Shown: positions 8,781-15,855 of the stretch, piece after piece
Numbering within the stretch: the stretch's first letter is position 1
How the letters are laid out: each line of letters starts with the position of its first letter
NCBI GenBank assembly: GCA_944381555.1
Contig: CALWLL010000044.1
Location: forward strand, 1 to 48,896
Reading direction: 5' to 3'
DNA length: 48,896 nt
From: an uncultured Agathobacter sp.
Lineage (GTDB): Bacteria; Bacillota; Clostridia; Lachnospirales; Lachnospiraceae
Made by a program: the position numbers and the translations under genes
Notes under the pieces: model-generated
Seen by the model: the letters and a program-made list of their open reading frames with translations, nothing else
What the model was told of the DNA's origin: nothing
Databases searched by the model: none

Positions 8781-9203
8781 ATGCAGAAAACAGAGGAGGG
8801 ATACCGTTGGACAATTCGCTTGAGCAAGAAAGATTATAGCCAGAAGGAAATATTGAGGATGTTTGAATATCTGCTCGGTACCGGGGAATATGCAACTGAA
8901 TCAGATATTTTCAGAGAGGGTATAAAAAGTCTGTATCGGGAGAAAACGGAGTCGGACAAAGTGATTGACCGGGATAACAGAATACAGGAATGTGCGGTAG
9001 CTACAGCAGATGTAATCATGGAACGGATGAGAGTGATGCTTGAAGGTATTTCTATAGTAAATATATCGAAATCAGTGACAGGGGCTACAGCACAAGCAGA
9101 TGTTCCTGCAACGGTATCAGAAGGCATGAAGCCACCGCAAGCATCAGAGAAACTGGGAGAAGGTGTAAGTGATTTCCTAAGTAGTCTGTATGGAGATATA
9201 TAA
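8781..9203 (+). CDS. ParR-like small DNA-binding adaptor
   Basis: A protein of 140 residues directly behind the ParM-like gene. The first 60 residues (WTIRLSKKDYSQKEILRMFEYL...ESDIFREGIKSLY) look like a ribbon-helix-helix domain: a basic beta strand followed by two helices. The C-terminal half is low in complexity (Ala/Ser/Pro/Thr) and ends in a short acidic helix, ending SDFLSSLYGDI, which would fit a ParM-contacting tail. The role as centromere-binding partner is inferred from position and fold pattern. Confidence 0.65.
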   Translation: MQKTEEGYRWTIRLSKKDYSQKEILRMFEYLLGTGEYATESDIFREGIKSLYREKTESDKVIDRDNRIQECAVATADVIMERMRVMLEGISIVNISKSVTGATAQADVPATVSEGMKPPQASEKLGEGVSDFLSSLYGDI

Positions 9204-9224
9204 CATTTTCTTCAGCTGTTGTTA

Positions 9225-9525
9225 AGGCTGACAAAGTGGCGTCAGGCAATCGCTTCCGGCGGTTGGCTGTACGCCTACTTGTCAGACGGTGTTGCATAAG
9301 CAAGTAGCAGATTTCGTATGAAGCTAGGGTTTGGGGATGTCAAATCCCCAACAAGTTCCTGCCCCTGTGTCTACACGGGGCGGAACTTGCTCTCATATCC
9401 GCGACGCATGGAGCGTATCCGCAAGCGTAAGCGCGCGTATTCGTGAACGACCTTAGGGGAGTGAGCGTAGACCGGAGGGAGGAGCGATAGCGACGGCGAA
9501 AGACAAGTGCCGTATCCGGCATCGG
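9225..9525 (+). other. oriT-like region with nested inverted repeats
   Basis: The 351 bases between the ParR-like gene and mobC hold no gene but several strong inverted repeats: 9229-9242 with 9271-9284 (TGACAAAGTGGCGT type, near perfect), 9331-9338 with 9344-9351 (TTGGGGAT/ATCCCCAA), 9352-9365 with 9377-9389 (CAAGTTCC...GGAACTTG), and TGCCG/CGGCA near 9510. The 9390-9500 stretch is GC-rich and unlike the surroundings. The position just before mobC and the relaxase gene, and the inverted repeats, fit an origin of transfer. The nic site cannot be placed from sequence alone. Confidence 0.65.
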
Positions 9526-9554
9526 ATAAAAAGAGAATGTAGGAGGATTTTTAA

Positions 9555-9914
9555 ATGGCAAGAAACGGAGTTCAATTTAATGTCTGGCTTTCTGAGGAAG
9601 AAAAGTCAAAGATACAACAAAAAGCAAATAAGGCGGGCATTACTATGTCGGAGTATGTAAGACGTTGTGCTTTGGGAAAAAGGATTCCCAGCTATGGGGA
9701 TGTGACGATTTTACAAGGGATTTCGGCAGAGCTTGGAAAGATTGGTTCTAATCTGAATCAGATAGCACATCATCTGAATGCAGGTGGCAGCGTTTATTCC
9801 GTGTATTATGATTTGCTGGAAGTGATTAAAGATTGGAATGATTTCAGATTTATGGCGATGAAGCTGTTGGAGGATTTCTGCTGTGGGAAGTACCGCAGGA
9901 AAAGAGGTGCGTAA
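9555..9914 (+). CDS. mobC: MobC-type relaxosome accessory protein
   Basis: A protein of 119 residues starting MARNGVQFNVWLSEEE. It has a ribbon-helix-helix-like N-terminus, the segment AGITMSEYVRRCALG and the typical GxxLNQIAHHLNAGG motif of the MobC family (here IGSNLNQIAHHLNAGG, about 71-86). MobC proteins bind oriT DNA and help the relaxase open the strands. The relaxase start overlaps its stop, so the two are translationally coupled. An AGGAGG site precedes the start. Confidence 0.9.
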   Translation: MARNGVQFNVWLSEEEKSKIQQKANKAGITMSEYVRRCALGKRIPSYGDVTILQGISAELGKIGSNLNQIAHHLNAGGSVYSVYYDLLEVIKDWNDFRFMAMKLLEDFCCGKYRRKRGA

Positions 9915-11737
9915 TGGCGATTATTAAGCATATAGCAGTAAAGAACAGATATTATTCAGCGGCGGTGGAATATCTGACATGTAAATTTGATGAGCATACC
10001 ATGAAGCCACTGGTGGATGACAAGGGCAGAATTATGATGCGTGACAGCTTTCTTATCGAGGGTATCAATTGCATGGTTGATACCTTCGGTGCAGAATGTA
10101 TTGAAACAAATCGGCATTATGGTAAAAATAATGCAGCGAAGGATGTAAAGGCGCACCACTATATCATCAGCTTTTCGCCGGATGACAATATTACCATGCA
10201 GGAGGCAATGGATTTTGGCAAACAATATGTGGAGAAGTTTCTGCCGGGGCATCAGGCAATTTTGGCGGTGCATCCGGATGGTCACAACGGCACCGAGAAT
10301 GTTCATGTTCACATTGTAATCAATTCTGTGCGTAAATTGGAGGGGAAGAAGGAACGCTGGCAGGACAAAACCTGTGAATACAGGCAGGGCTGCAAGCATA
10401 AAAGTACCGGGACATTTATGCGAGCCACAAAGCAATGGGTAATGCAGGAATGTATGGTAAGAGGTTACAATCAGGTGAATCTGCTGGCTCGTTCCGATGC
10501 TCATAATTATTGGGTGGAAAAGCGGGGAAAGGAAAATAATCCCGACTTTAAGACGGATAAGGATATGATTCGTGAAAGGCTGGATGATCTGGTAGAGAAG
10601 GCGGATGACTTGGAGCATCTGACATATTATTTGGAGAATGTGGAGTACTGGCACATCCGTGTTACAAACAAAACCATTTCTTTTCAGATGCCGCATATGA
10701 GGAAACCGATTCGAGGGAAGTCTCTGGGGGAGGCATATGATAAGGCAGCTCTGGAGCAGAGGATAGAAAAGGCAATCGAGGCTAAAGAAGAAGTGGAAAG
10801 GGAACGAAGATTAGAAGCGGAACGAATTAGACAGGCAAGAGAGGAGGCAAGCCGAAGAGAGCAGGAAAAACAGCGTCAGATTGAAGCAAAGTCTAGGCAA
10901 AGTGGAGGGAGGACACAGCCGGATACACAGTTGAAAGAGCAGATGGAAGCTCCAGTGCAAAAGGAACCTGTTGCTAGAATTGATGCGCTTTCAAGTGGTG
11001 AATATGATGAGAACATGCCTACAGAGGCGGTAGAATCTGTAGTAGTACAGCCGAATATGGAAGCTATATCAGAGCTTGTGGATATAAGGGGAAAGCTCAT
11101 ATGTCTAGCGTATGAAAGGGAATATAATCTGAATAAGATTTCTGATTTGGATTATGACATCAGGTATTATAATCCGGATTATCAGTCTTATGTAGAGAAT
11201 CAGATACGTATAACGCAAAAACAGTCCTATATCAACCAGTGGACGAGGGAGCTTGTCAAGTGCAATTTTTCCCAGAGAGATTTGAAAAAGATGTATAATG
11301 AGCAGATTAAAGATGCGGAGGGTGAGATTGCGGAACTAAAGGTGGCTAATCAGAAAATTCTTTCAAAAGCCAGTTGTGGAAGTGAGGAAGAGCTTCGAAG
11401 CTGTCAGAATGATTATGAGCAGAAAAGGAAGTACCTTGATACACTGGCACAGAGGAACCAGAGCATTAACAGGGAATGTGAAGCGTTAAAAGAAAAGTAT
11501 AGGAACCTTATCTCACAGTTAGACGAGGCTACAAGTGAAAAGCTTATTACAGATAAAAAAGAATACCAGAAAAGCAGCGATGCCAAGGTAGAGGCAGTTT
11601 TGAAGGATATGTATGCAGAGGCATATTCCGGAATGGATGCACAAACTGCCATGCTAAGCGTGGAAACCGAGTTGCAGGAAATTACAGGAACCGTAAGGGT
11701 TGCAGATGGCATGGTCAGAAGCAGAGGCGGAAGATAG
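9914..11737 (+). CDS. MOBP-type relaxase/mobilization nuclease
   Basis: A protein of 607 residues. The N-terminal relaxase domain (about 1-250) has a candidate catalytic tyrosine in the YYSAAVEYL segment near residue 13 and the metal-binding histidines in ENVHVHIVIN (about 129-138), the HxH motif of VirD2/MobA-like relaxases. Residues 275-340 are a highly charged coiled coil rich in Glu, Arg and Gln, and a second coiled-coil region covers about 410-560. It should nick oriT and pilot the strand into a helper secretion system. No coupling protein or secretion genes are near, so the element is mobilizable and not self-transmissible. Confidence 0.92.
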   Translation: MAIIKHIAVKNRYYSAAVEYLTCKFDEHTMKPLVDDKGRIMMRDSFLIEGINCMVDTFGAECIETNRHYGKNNAAKDVKAHHYIISFSPDDNITMQEAMDFGKQYVEKFLPGHQAILAVHPDGHNGTENVHVHIVINSVRKLEGKKERWQDKTCEYRQGCKHKSTGTFMRATKQWVMQECMVRGYNQVNLLARSDAHNYWVEKRGKENNPDFKTDKDMIRERLDDLVEKADDLEHLTYYLENVEYWHIRVTNKTISFQMPHMRKPIRGKSLGEAYDKAALEQRIEKAIEAKEEVERERRLEAERIRQAREEASRREQEKQRQIEAKSRQSGGRTQPDTQLKEQMEAPVQKEPVARIDALSSGEYDENMPTEAVESVVVQPNMEAISELVDIRGKLICLAYEREYNLNKISDLDYDIRYYNPDYQSYVENQIRITQKQSYINQWTRELVKCNFSQRDLKKMYNEQIKDAEGEIAELKVANQKILSKASCGSEEELRSCQNDYEQKRKYLDTLAQRNQSINRECEALKEKYRNLISQLDEATSEKLITDKKEYQKSSDAKVEAVLKDMYAEAYSGMDAQTAMLSVETELQEITGTVRVADGMVRSRGGR

Positions 11738-11757
11738 ATGGAGTGAGCAGGAAAAGA

Positions 11758-11793
11758 TTATTGGGACTTTTAACAGCCCCAATAATTATTTTT
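11758..11793 (+). terminator. terminator between convergent relaxase and PBECR4 genes
   Basis: TTATTGGG and CCCAATAA form an 8-bp stem (extended by imperfect pairs) around a loop of about 12 bases, followed on the plus strand by a T-rich run. It ends the mob operon and overlaps the stop of the convergent minus-strand gene. Confidence 0.7.
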
Positions 11794-12439
11794 CTGTATA
11801 ATTTTCCAAACTAATAAGAGCAGATAATTCGTTGGATAGTTTTAGAGTAGATAATTTTACACCCTTTGCCACATAGCGGATATCTTTATAAATAGGCGTA
11901 TTTTTTGTCGCAGGTTTTGAAAAAATAGCTAAAATTTGAAAGGTCACATCCGCAAGATTTCGTATGTCTTCAAGTAAACATGAGCTTGGCACATAGTAAT
12001 GCTTGTCCTTGGTAAAACCAAGACAGAAATTAGTGGTTCCTGCCAATCTGTCAACGGATAACTTAGGACGGATTGAATTATATATTGCTGTCATTTTAGA
12101 TGATTTCAAGAAATTAACAATTAGTGGCAGTGCCTGCAATTTTAAATCAGTAGTGCCATCGGATTTGAAGGCAATATCACTTTCCTTTAAGCTGCTGTTA
12201 ATACATTTCTGATAGAATTGCGTAGGGTTATGTAGAATATTTCCCTGTGCATCAAGAAAATCTATCCCGGTAAGGTGTTGAAAATTACGTGGGAGAAATG
12301 CACTTTCAAAATATTCAATTTTATTATTTTGGCGGTTCTTATATATGAAGATGTAGTTGTAACCATTAAGAGCATTATCGTAATCCTTAGCGGCTTTTGA
12401 TATGATGCGAATGGCATCTTTTAACTTCTGTTGTTCCAT
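11786..12439 (-). CDS. PBECR4-type (Barnase/EndoU/RelE-like) nuclease-fold protein
   Basis: A protein of 217 residues. The segments FLPRNFQHLTGI (about 47-58), FYQKCINSSLKESDI, SIRPKL and YYVPSSCLLEDIRN match the pattern of PBECR4 proteins, predicted RNase-like folds found in phages and mobile elements of Firmicutes. There is no signal peptide or membrane segment. Catalytic residues are not established for this family; the conserved histidine in QHLTG is a candidate. Upstream on the same strand, in order, are a consensus promoter, a repeat RNA and a terminator, as for the toxin gene of a type III toxin-antitoxin locus. The toxin role is inference. A GGAAAGGATAT sequence precedes the start. 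Confidence 0.7.
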   Translation of the reverse strand: MEQQKLKDAIRIISKAAKDYDNALNGYNYIFIYKNRQNNKIEYFESAFLPRNFQHLTGIDFLDAQGNILHNPTQFYQKCINSSLKESDIAFKSDGTTDLKLQALPLIVNFLKSSKMTAIYNSIRPKLSVDRLAGTTNFCLGFTKDKHYYVPSSCLLEDIRNLADVTFQILAIFSKPATKNTPIYKDIRYVAKGVKLSTLKLSNELSALISLENYTEK

Positions 12440-12476
12440 AATGATATCCTTTCCGGAACAGTGTGTTTCAAGCGTT

Positions 12477-12519
12477 AAAAAAGAGAGTTATAATACCGCA
12501 GCATTATCAACTCTCTTTT
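12477..12519 (-). terminator. rho-independent terminator between repeat RNA and PBECR4 gene
   Basis: Read on the minus strand, AAAAGAGAGTT and AACTCTCTTTT pair into an 11-bp stem, with further inner pairing of GATAAT and ATTATA, ending in a run of six T. It would end most transcripts from the promoter at 12707 before the PBECR4 gene, leaving read-through to express the protein. Confidence 0.85.
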
Positions 12520-12528
12520 AATGGCTAA

Positions 12529-12630
12529 TTTTTCTGTTGTCCGCCAACGGCTGGCACATTCGTCCAGTAAGGCTTCAGGTTTTTCTGTTGCCTGCCAACG
12601 GCCGGTACATTCGCCCGGTAAGTCTTTCGG
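12529..12630 (-). repeat. two tandem 51-bp repeats inside the small RNA
   Basis: Copies at 12529-12579 and 12580-12630 abut exactly. By hand alignment they match at 42 of 51 positions. The paired-base segments CCAACGG and ACATTCG are identical in both, and differences fall mainly in loops or as a compensating pair (plus-strand T to C at unit position 24 with A to G at unit position 38). Confidence 0.8.
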
Positions 12631-12678
12631 ATTATGGTGTTAGCCCACCTGAAACAGCACGCTGTTTCTTCTACTATT

Positions 12679-12707
12679 ATTATACGAATGAGTTGATTTT
12701 ATGTCAA
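12679..12707 (-). promoter_or_regulatory. consensus sigma-A promoter for the repeat RNA
   Basis: On the minus strand TTGACA (12707-12702) and TATAAT (12684-12679) are separated by exactly 17 bases. This perfect promoter lies just after the STAND gene stop and fires towards the repeats, giving a start near 12672. Its strength suggests the RNA is made in excess of the downstream mRNA. Confidence 0.85.
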
Positions 12708-12735
12708 TAATGATTTCGAATTTTGTTTGCTAATT

Positions 12736-15042
12736 TTATGCAATAATTTTTTCTGCCATTTCAGGCACATTCATCAGTGAAATCTTATCTGTCATATTCA
12801 GGTTGTGCGCCTGTTCGTGGCATTGTAACACGTCCTCGTGTTCGCCACCAAGGTGCTTAGCTAAAATAGTTTCAGCCTGTGCATACATAAGACTGGCGCT
12901 TTTAACATTGCGGAGTATATGATACAACGCTGCAAGATTCTGGGTAATATATCCTGCCATTAAGGAGTCAGCTCCATATACATTTTTTACAAGACCAAGG
13001 CAGTTTGTGTAAATGCGGAGGGCTTCTGTGAAGCTGCGTTGGTCAAAGAGTAATCTTGCATATTGAATCAGGCAGCTGATACCATGGGGAGAACATTGCA
13101 TTTTCGTATATTCAAGAAGTTCATATGCCTTTTGAATATACTCCAGTGCCTTCGTGCTCTTTCCCTGTATGTGATAATAGCGTCCGGCATCCAGATATAA
13201 GGTGGAAAACTGCAGTATATCGGAACCATTTTTTCCTGCCAGAAAGACTGCCTTCTCCTCGAACTCTATGGCTTTGTTAATGTTTTTATGAATATTCCAA
13301 GCCTCTATTGCTTTGAAATGCTCCAGTAAATAGCAGTCAGAGTTGTTTTCAAAGTCTGATTTGATGCAAAGGTATTCATATGTGCTGAGCAACCGTGAAA
13401 AACTGCGGTAGCGGTGATAACGGTTATTAAACTCTAATGATGCCCGCACGATGGAAAGCCAAAGAGCGGAAGACTCATATGTCGTAAAGCGGTCAATCAT
13501 ATCCACCATATAAAGCGAAAACCGTATCACCTCGGAATTGTCAGTTGAGAAGCTATTTTTTATGTTTACCAAAAGAGGCTCGCAATCCTTTGTGGTAAGG
13601 AATTTCCCTGCATTTGTAAGTTTTCGAATATAAGGCTTTATGGAAACGACACCACATCCGATAGTCACTAATCCTTTAAAAATCAGATTTTCCAGCTGGT
13701 CGGTGTGATTGGCACACCATTTATGCAGGAGCTTTAGCGGAAATCCATTCTCAGGGGCAAGTGCAATATAGGATAATAACTGCTGTTCTCTTTTCGGCAG
13801 GTCATTATATCCAAGCAATTGCAGCATATGTGTCTGGAATACATCCTTTAGCCGATGATTGTCCTTTGTCAGAGTCAGGGCACTTGTTTCAGCAGGGAGA
13901 AGAATGTTTTCCTTTAGGTCGTTCTTTAACACGTCTGGAGTCATGATTTGGTAAGCCAACAGCCTTCCTACAAGCTCTGTTGCCACAAGGTTGTAGTTAA
14001 TGGTTTCCAATATGGTATTCAGTTCATCTTTATAAGAGACCATAAGCTCCGATGAAGCATTTGTAAGTGTGTTCTCTAATAATGTGAGAGCAACCGCATC
14101 CGAAGGCTCCAGATGATAGTGGGCATAGGTATCATTACAGCTACGGCATGTCACTAACACGGAGCATTTCAGTGAGCATATCTGCTGTAACAAGGAATCT
14201 TCCGCTTCTAAGGTGTAGAAATTATCTATGATTAGTAGAGAATCCTCCCGCAAAGTTTTCAGAAAACGATAATGCTTTCTAAAACGGTCCTTTTCACTTA
14301 AAGAATCTGTATCATCTACAAAATCAAGGCCCGCAATCATTTCATAAAAGCTTCCGGTGTATTCCAAGTAAAGAATATTGGTATATTCCTTCTTATGTTC
14401 CTTGGCATATTGCTTGGCAAGCTCGCTTTTCCCAATGCCAGGCAAACCTGTGATAAAGAGAGTCCTGTGTTGTTGTAAAAAGGTTGAGACTGCTGATATA
14501 TCCTCATCCCTGTTGATAAAATTCTTTATCGGTTTTGGAACATCTGTCGTTAATATAACGTCGGTAATGTCAGGGGATGGGGAAGAGCTATTTTTCGTTG
14601 CCTTTATAAATGCTCTGGATATTCCGAAGAGAAAGCAGGAGCATAAAAATTCTGCGATAGCAATATTATCCACATCATTATAAAGTTCTAAAAGTCCGTT
14701 CTTCTCATAATCAGAGATGGAACAGTCCTGTATTAACAGCTTTTTCGTATCAGAAGCTAATTTCCCCCAGTCACTGATAATGGGAAAGAGTTTGTTGACA
14801 AAATCCTTCTTCATAAGCTCCTGATGCTCTGGTGCAACATAAAAGCTTACAATCTTTGGACTGATGCGCTGTCTGCCATTAATCCAGTGACAGACTTGTC
14901 CGTTGTCAAACACGAAATCCGTGTGTTCATCTTCTATAAATGCTTCAAATATATAATATAGCAGGTCAACCTGCGTTATATCAGCTGCCTTTAAATGTTG
15001 CATGATAATGGTTATCGTCGTATGAAAATCAAGTCGTAACAT
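12736..15042 (-). CDS. STAND NTPase (NB-ARC-like) with C-terminal TPR repeats
   Basis: A protein of 768 residues; the start MLRLDFHTT is chosen because AAGGAG sits 9 bases upstream, while the longer frame has no such site. An N-terminal domain of about 170 residues is unrecognised. The nucleotide-binding part has Walker A GLPGIGKS (199-206), Walker B LLIIDNF (269-275) and a sensor arginine in LVTCRS. A helical middle follows, then TPR-like repeats from about residue 590 (YLDAGRYYHIQGKSTKALEYIQKAYELL and later copies). Such proteins switch on when the C-terminal sensor binds a ligand; known roles include transcription control and phage defence (Avs-like). No effector domain is recognised, which leaves the N-terminal domain or the neighbouring PBECR4 protein as possible outputs. 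Confidence 0.8.
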   Translation of the reverse strand: MLRLDFHTTITIIMQHLKAADITQVDLLYYIFEAFIEDEHTDFVFDNGQVCHWINGRQRISPKIVSFYVAPEHQELMKKDFVNKLFPIISDWGKLASDTKKLLIQDCSISDYEKNGLLELYNDVDNIAIAEFLCSCFLFGISRAFIKATKNSSSPSPDITDVILTTDVPKPIKNFINRDEDISAVSTFLQQHRTLFITGLPGIGKSELAKQYAKEHKKEYTNILYLEYTGSFYEMIAGLDFVDDTDSLSEKDRFRKHYRFLKTLREDSLLIIDNFYTLEAEDSLLQQICSLKCSVLVTCRSCNDTYAHYHLEPSDAVALTLLENTLTNASSELMVSYKDELNTILETINYNLVATELVGRLLAYQIMTPDVLKNDLKENILLPAETSALTLTKDNHRLKDVFQTHMLQLLGYNDLPKREQQLLSYIALAPENGFPLKLLHKWCANHTDQLENLIFKGLVTIGCGVVSIKPYIRKLTNAGKFLTTKDCEPLLVNIKNSFSTDNSEVIRFSLYMVDMIDRFTTYESSALWLSIVRASLEFNNRYHRYRSFSRLLSTYEYLCIKSDFENNSDCYLLEHFKAIEAWNIHKNINKAIEFEEKAVFLAGKNGSDILQFSTLYLDAGRYYHIQGKSTKALEYIQKAYELLEYTKMQCSPHGISCLIQYARLLFDQRSFTEALRIYTNCLGLVKNVYGADSLMAGYITQNLAALYHILRNVKSASLMYAQAETILAKHLGGEHEDVLQCHEQAHNLNMTDKISLMNVPEMAEKIIA

Positions 15043-15114
15043 GGCATGCGACTCCTTTCGTAAAACTTCTATTAAAATCATACTACAAACATATGTTCGA
15101 AACAAGTGAAACCT

Positions 15115-15147
15115 TCAATTTTTACTCAATTTCTGTTCAATGTGGAT
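15115..15147 (+). repeat. second triple 11-bp direct repeat, STAND/15205 intergenic region
   Basis: Units TCAATTTTTAC (15115), TCAATTTCTGT (15126) and TCAATGTGGAT (15137) repeat the pattern at 7750-7782, including the changed third unit TCAATGT. A TAGAAT box begins 26 bases after the start of the last unit, close to the geometry at the parM-like promoter. It lies 57 bases from the plus-strand gene at 15205 and 72 bases from the start of the divergent STAND gene. Confidence 0.7.
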
Positions 15148-15204
15148 TTTACTGCAATTTTGTAGAATGAAATCAACAGAGATAAAAGCGGAAGGAGGGT
15201 AGCA

Positions 15205-15399
15205 ATGCAGAAGGACTTTGAACGATGTTGCCATTTTCTTGCACAGATGATGGAGAAGTATGGTGCAGAGGTTTTGGCGGAAATTGCGGCGGAGCTGGAA
15301 TATGAGCCGGAATTATGGGTGTTGGATGCAGATGGTAAGAAATCCAGACTGATAGCATATGCAAGGGGATTTGTGCCTTATCAGAAAAAGGCAGCGTAA
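15205..15399 (+). CDS. small hypothetical protein of the element
   Basis: A protein of 64 residues with a strong ribosome site (GGAGGG, about 6 bases before the ATG). It is mostly helical and acidic in the first half (ERCCHFLAQMMEKYG, EVLAEIAAELEYE), and has a basic end (GKKSRLIAYARGFVPYQKKAA). I do not recognise a family. It stands alone, downstream of the 11-bp repeat array and before a hairpin terminator, so it may be an early regulatory or excision-related protein. Confidence 0.6.
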   Translation: MQKDFERCCHFLAQMMEKYGAEVLAEIAAELEYEPELWVLDADGKKSRLIAYARGFVPYQKKAA

Positions 15400-15406
15400 G
15401 GAAATG

Positions 15407-15440
15407 GGAAGGTGTTTGGGGAGTGTGACCAAAACCTTCC
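15407..15440 (+). terminator. hairpin after the 15205 gene
   Basis: GGAAGGTGTTTGG pairs with CCAAAACCTTCC around a loop of about 9 bases. There is no long T-run after it, so termination efficiency is uncertain. Confidence 0.55.
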
Positions 15441-15530
15441 TGCTACATAAAAGTTCTTATTGAATACGAGTTGGAACAATGATAGAATGAAGTTGGGACT
15501 GTTAAAAATATAAGAATGGAGATGAAGAAT

Positions 15531-15851
15531 ATGGATGTATCGAAAGCAGATTGGAAGTTATATAGAAGCCGTATCGGAGAATGGCAAGAGGCGTATATGG
15601 AAAAATTGATTCAAGAATATATTCAGTTACTTAGTACAGAAGAGAAGGCTTCGGATAAATTTTGGAATCTTGAAAAGAGAATCAAACAGGATAGAAGACA
15701 TCCGGGCGTAATAATCGAATTGAACAAAGGAAATATGATTTTTGACATTGTTTCCTTGATAAAGCTTGGTGTGATCACAATGGAAAATCTAGATGGGTTT
15801 AGTGCTGAATTAAAAGAAAGAGTTGAATTTCTTCTCGGCAGGGAGTGGTGA
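15531..15851 (+). CDS. small conserved hypothetical protein of mobilizable elements
   Basis: A protein of 106 residues. The start at 15531 (MDVSKADWKLYR) has GGAG 9 bases upstream; the ATG at 15516 has none. It is helical and charged, with the segments GEWQEAYMEKLIQEYIQLL, DKFWNLEKRIKQDRRHPGV and a C-terminal ITMENLDGFSAELKE. I recall similar proteins in Firmicute mobile elements but know of no function. It ends 4 bases before the membrane protein gene, so the two probably act together. Confidence 0.65.
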   Translation: MDVSKADWKLYRSRIGEWQEAYMEKLIQEYIQLLSTEEKASDKFWNLEKRIKQDRRHPGVIIELNKGNMIFDIVSLIKLGVITMENLDGFSAELKERVEFLLGREW

Positions 15852-15855
15852 TAAC

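Larger units (their letters stand above)
12477..12672 (-). ncRNA. repeat-containing small RNA, candidate type III-like antitoxin RNA
   Basis: A transcript of about 195 bases is bounded by a consensus promoter (12679-12707) and a terminator (12477-12519), with no good reading frame. Its 5' part has a perfect hairpin (GAAACAGC/GCTGTTTC, 12651-12668). The body is two 51-base repeats, each with two stem-loops: CYGG-(RCGAATGTR)-CCRG and GTTG-(GCRGR)-CAAC. Between the copies one stem pair changes from U-A to C-G, which supports a selected structure. The RNA is directly upstream of a nuclease-like gene on the same strand, as in ToxIN-type loci. Alternatives are a cis-acting leader of the PBECR4 gene or a trans-acting RNA of the element. 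Confidence 0.6.

Noticed and set aside
9340-9561. Minus-strand frame of 73 residues in the oriT-like region
   Set aside because: Its codons come from GC-rich palindromes; no start signal, and it overlaps mobC.
9956-10696. Minus-strand frame of 246 residues
   Set aside because: It lies wholly antisense to the relaxase gene and is rich in His, Ile and Cys, as expected of a shadow frame.
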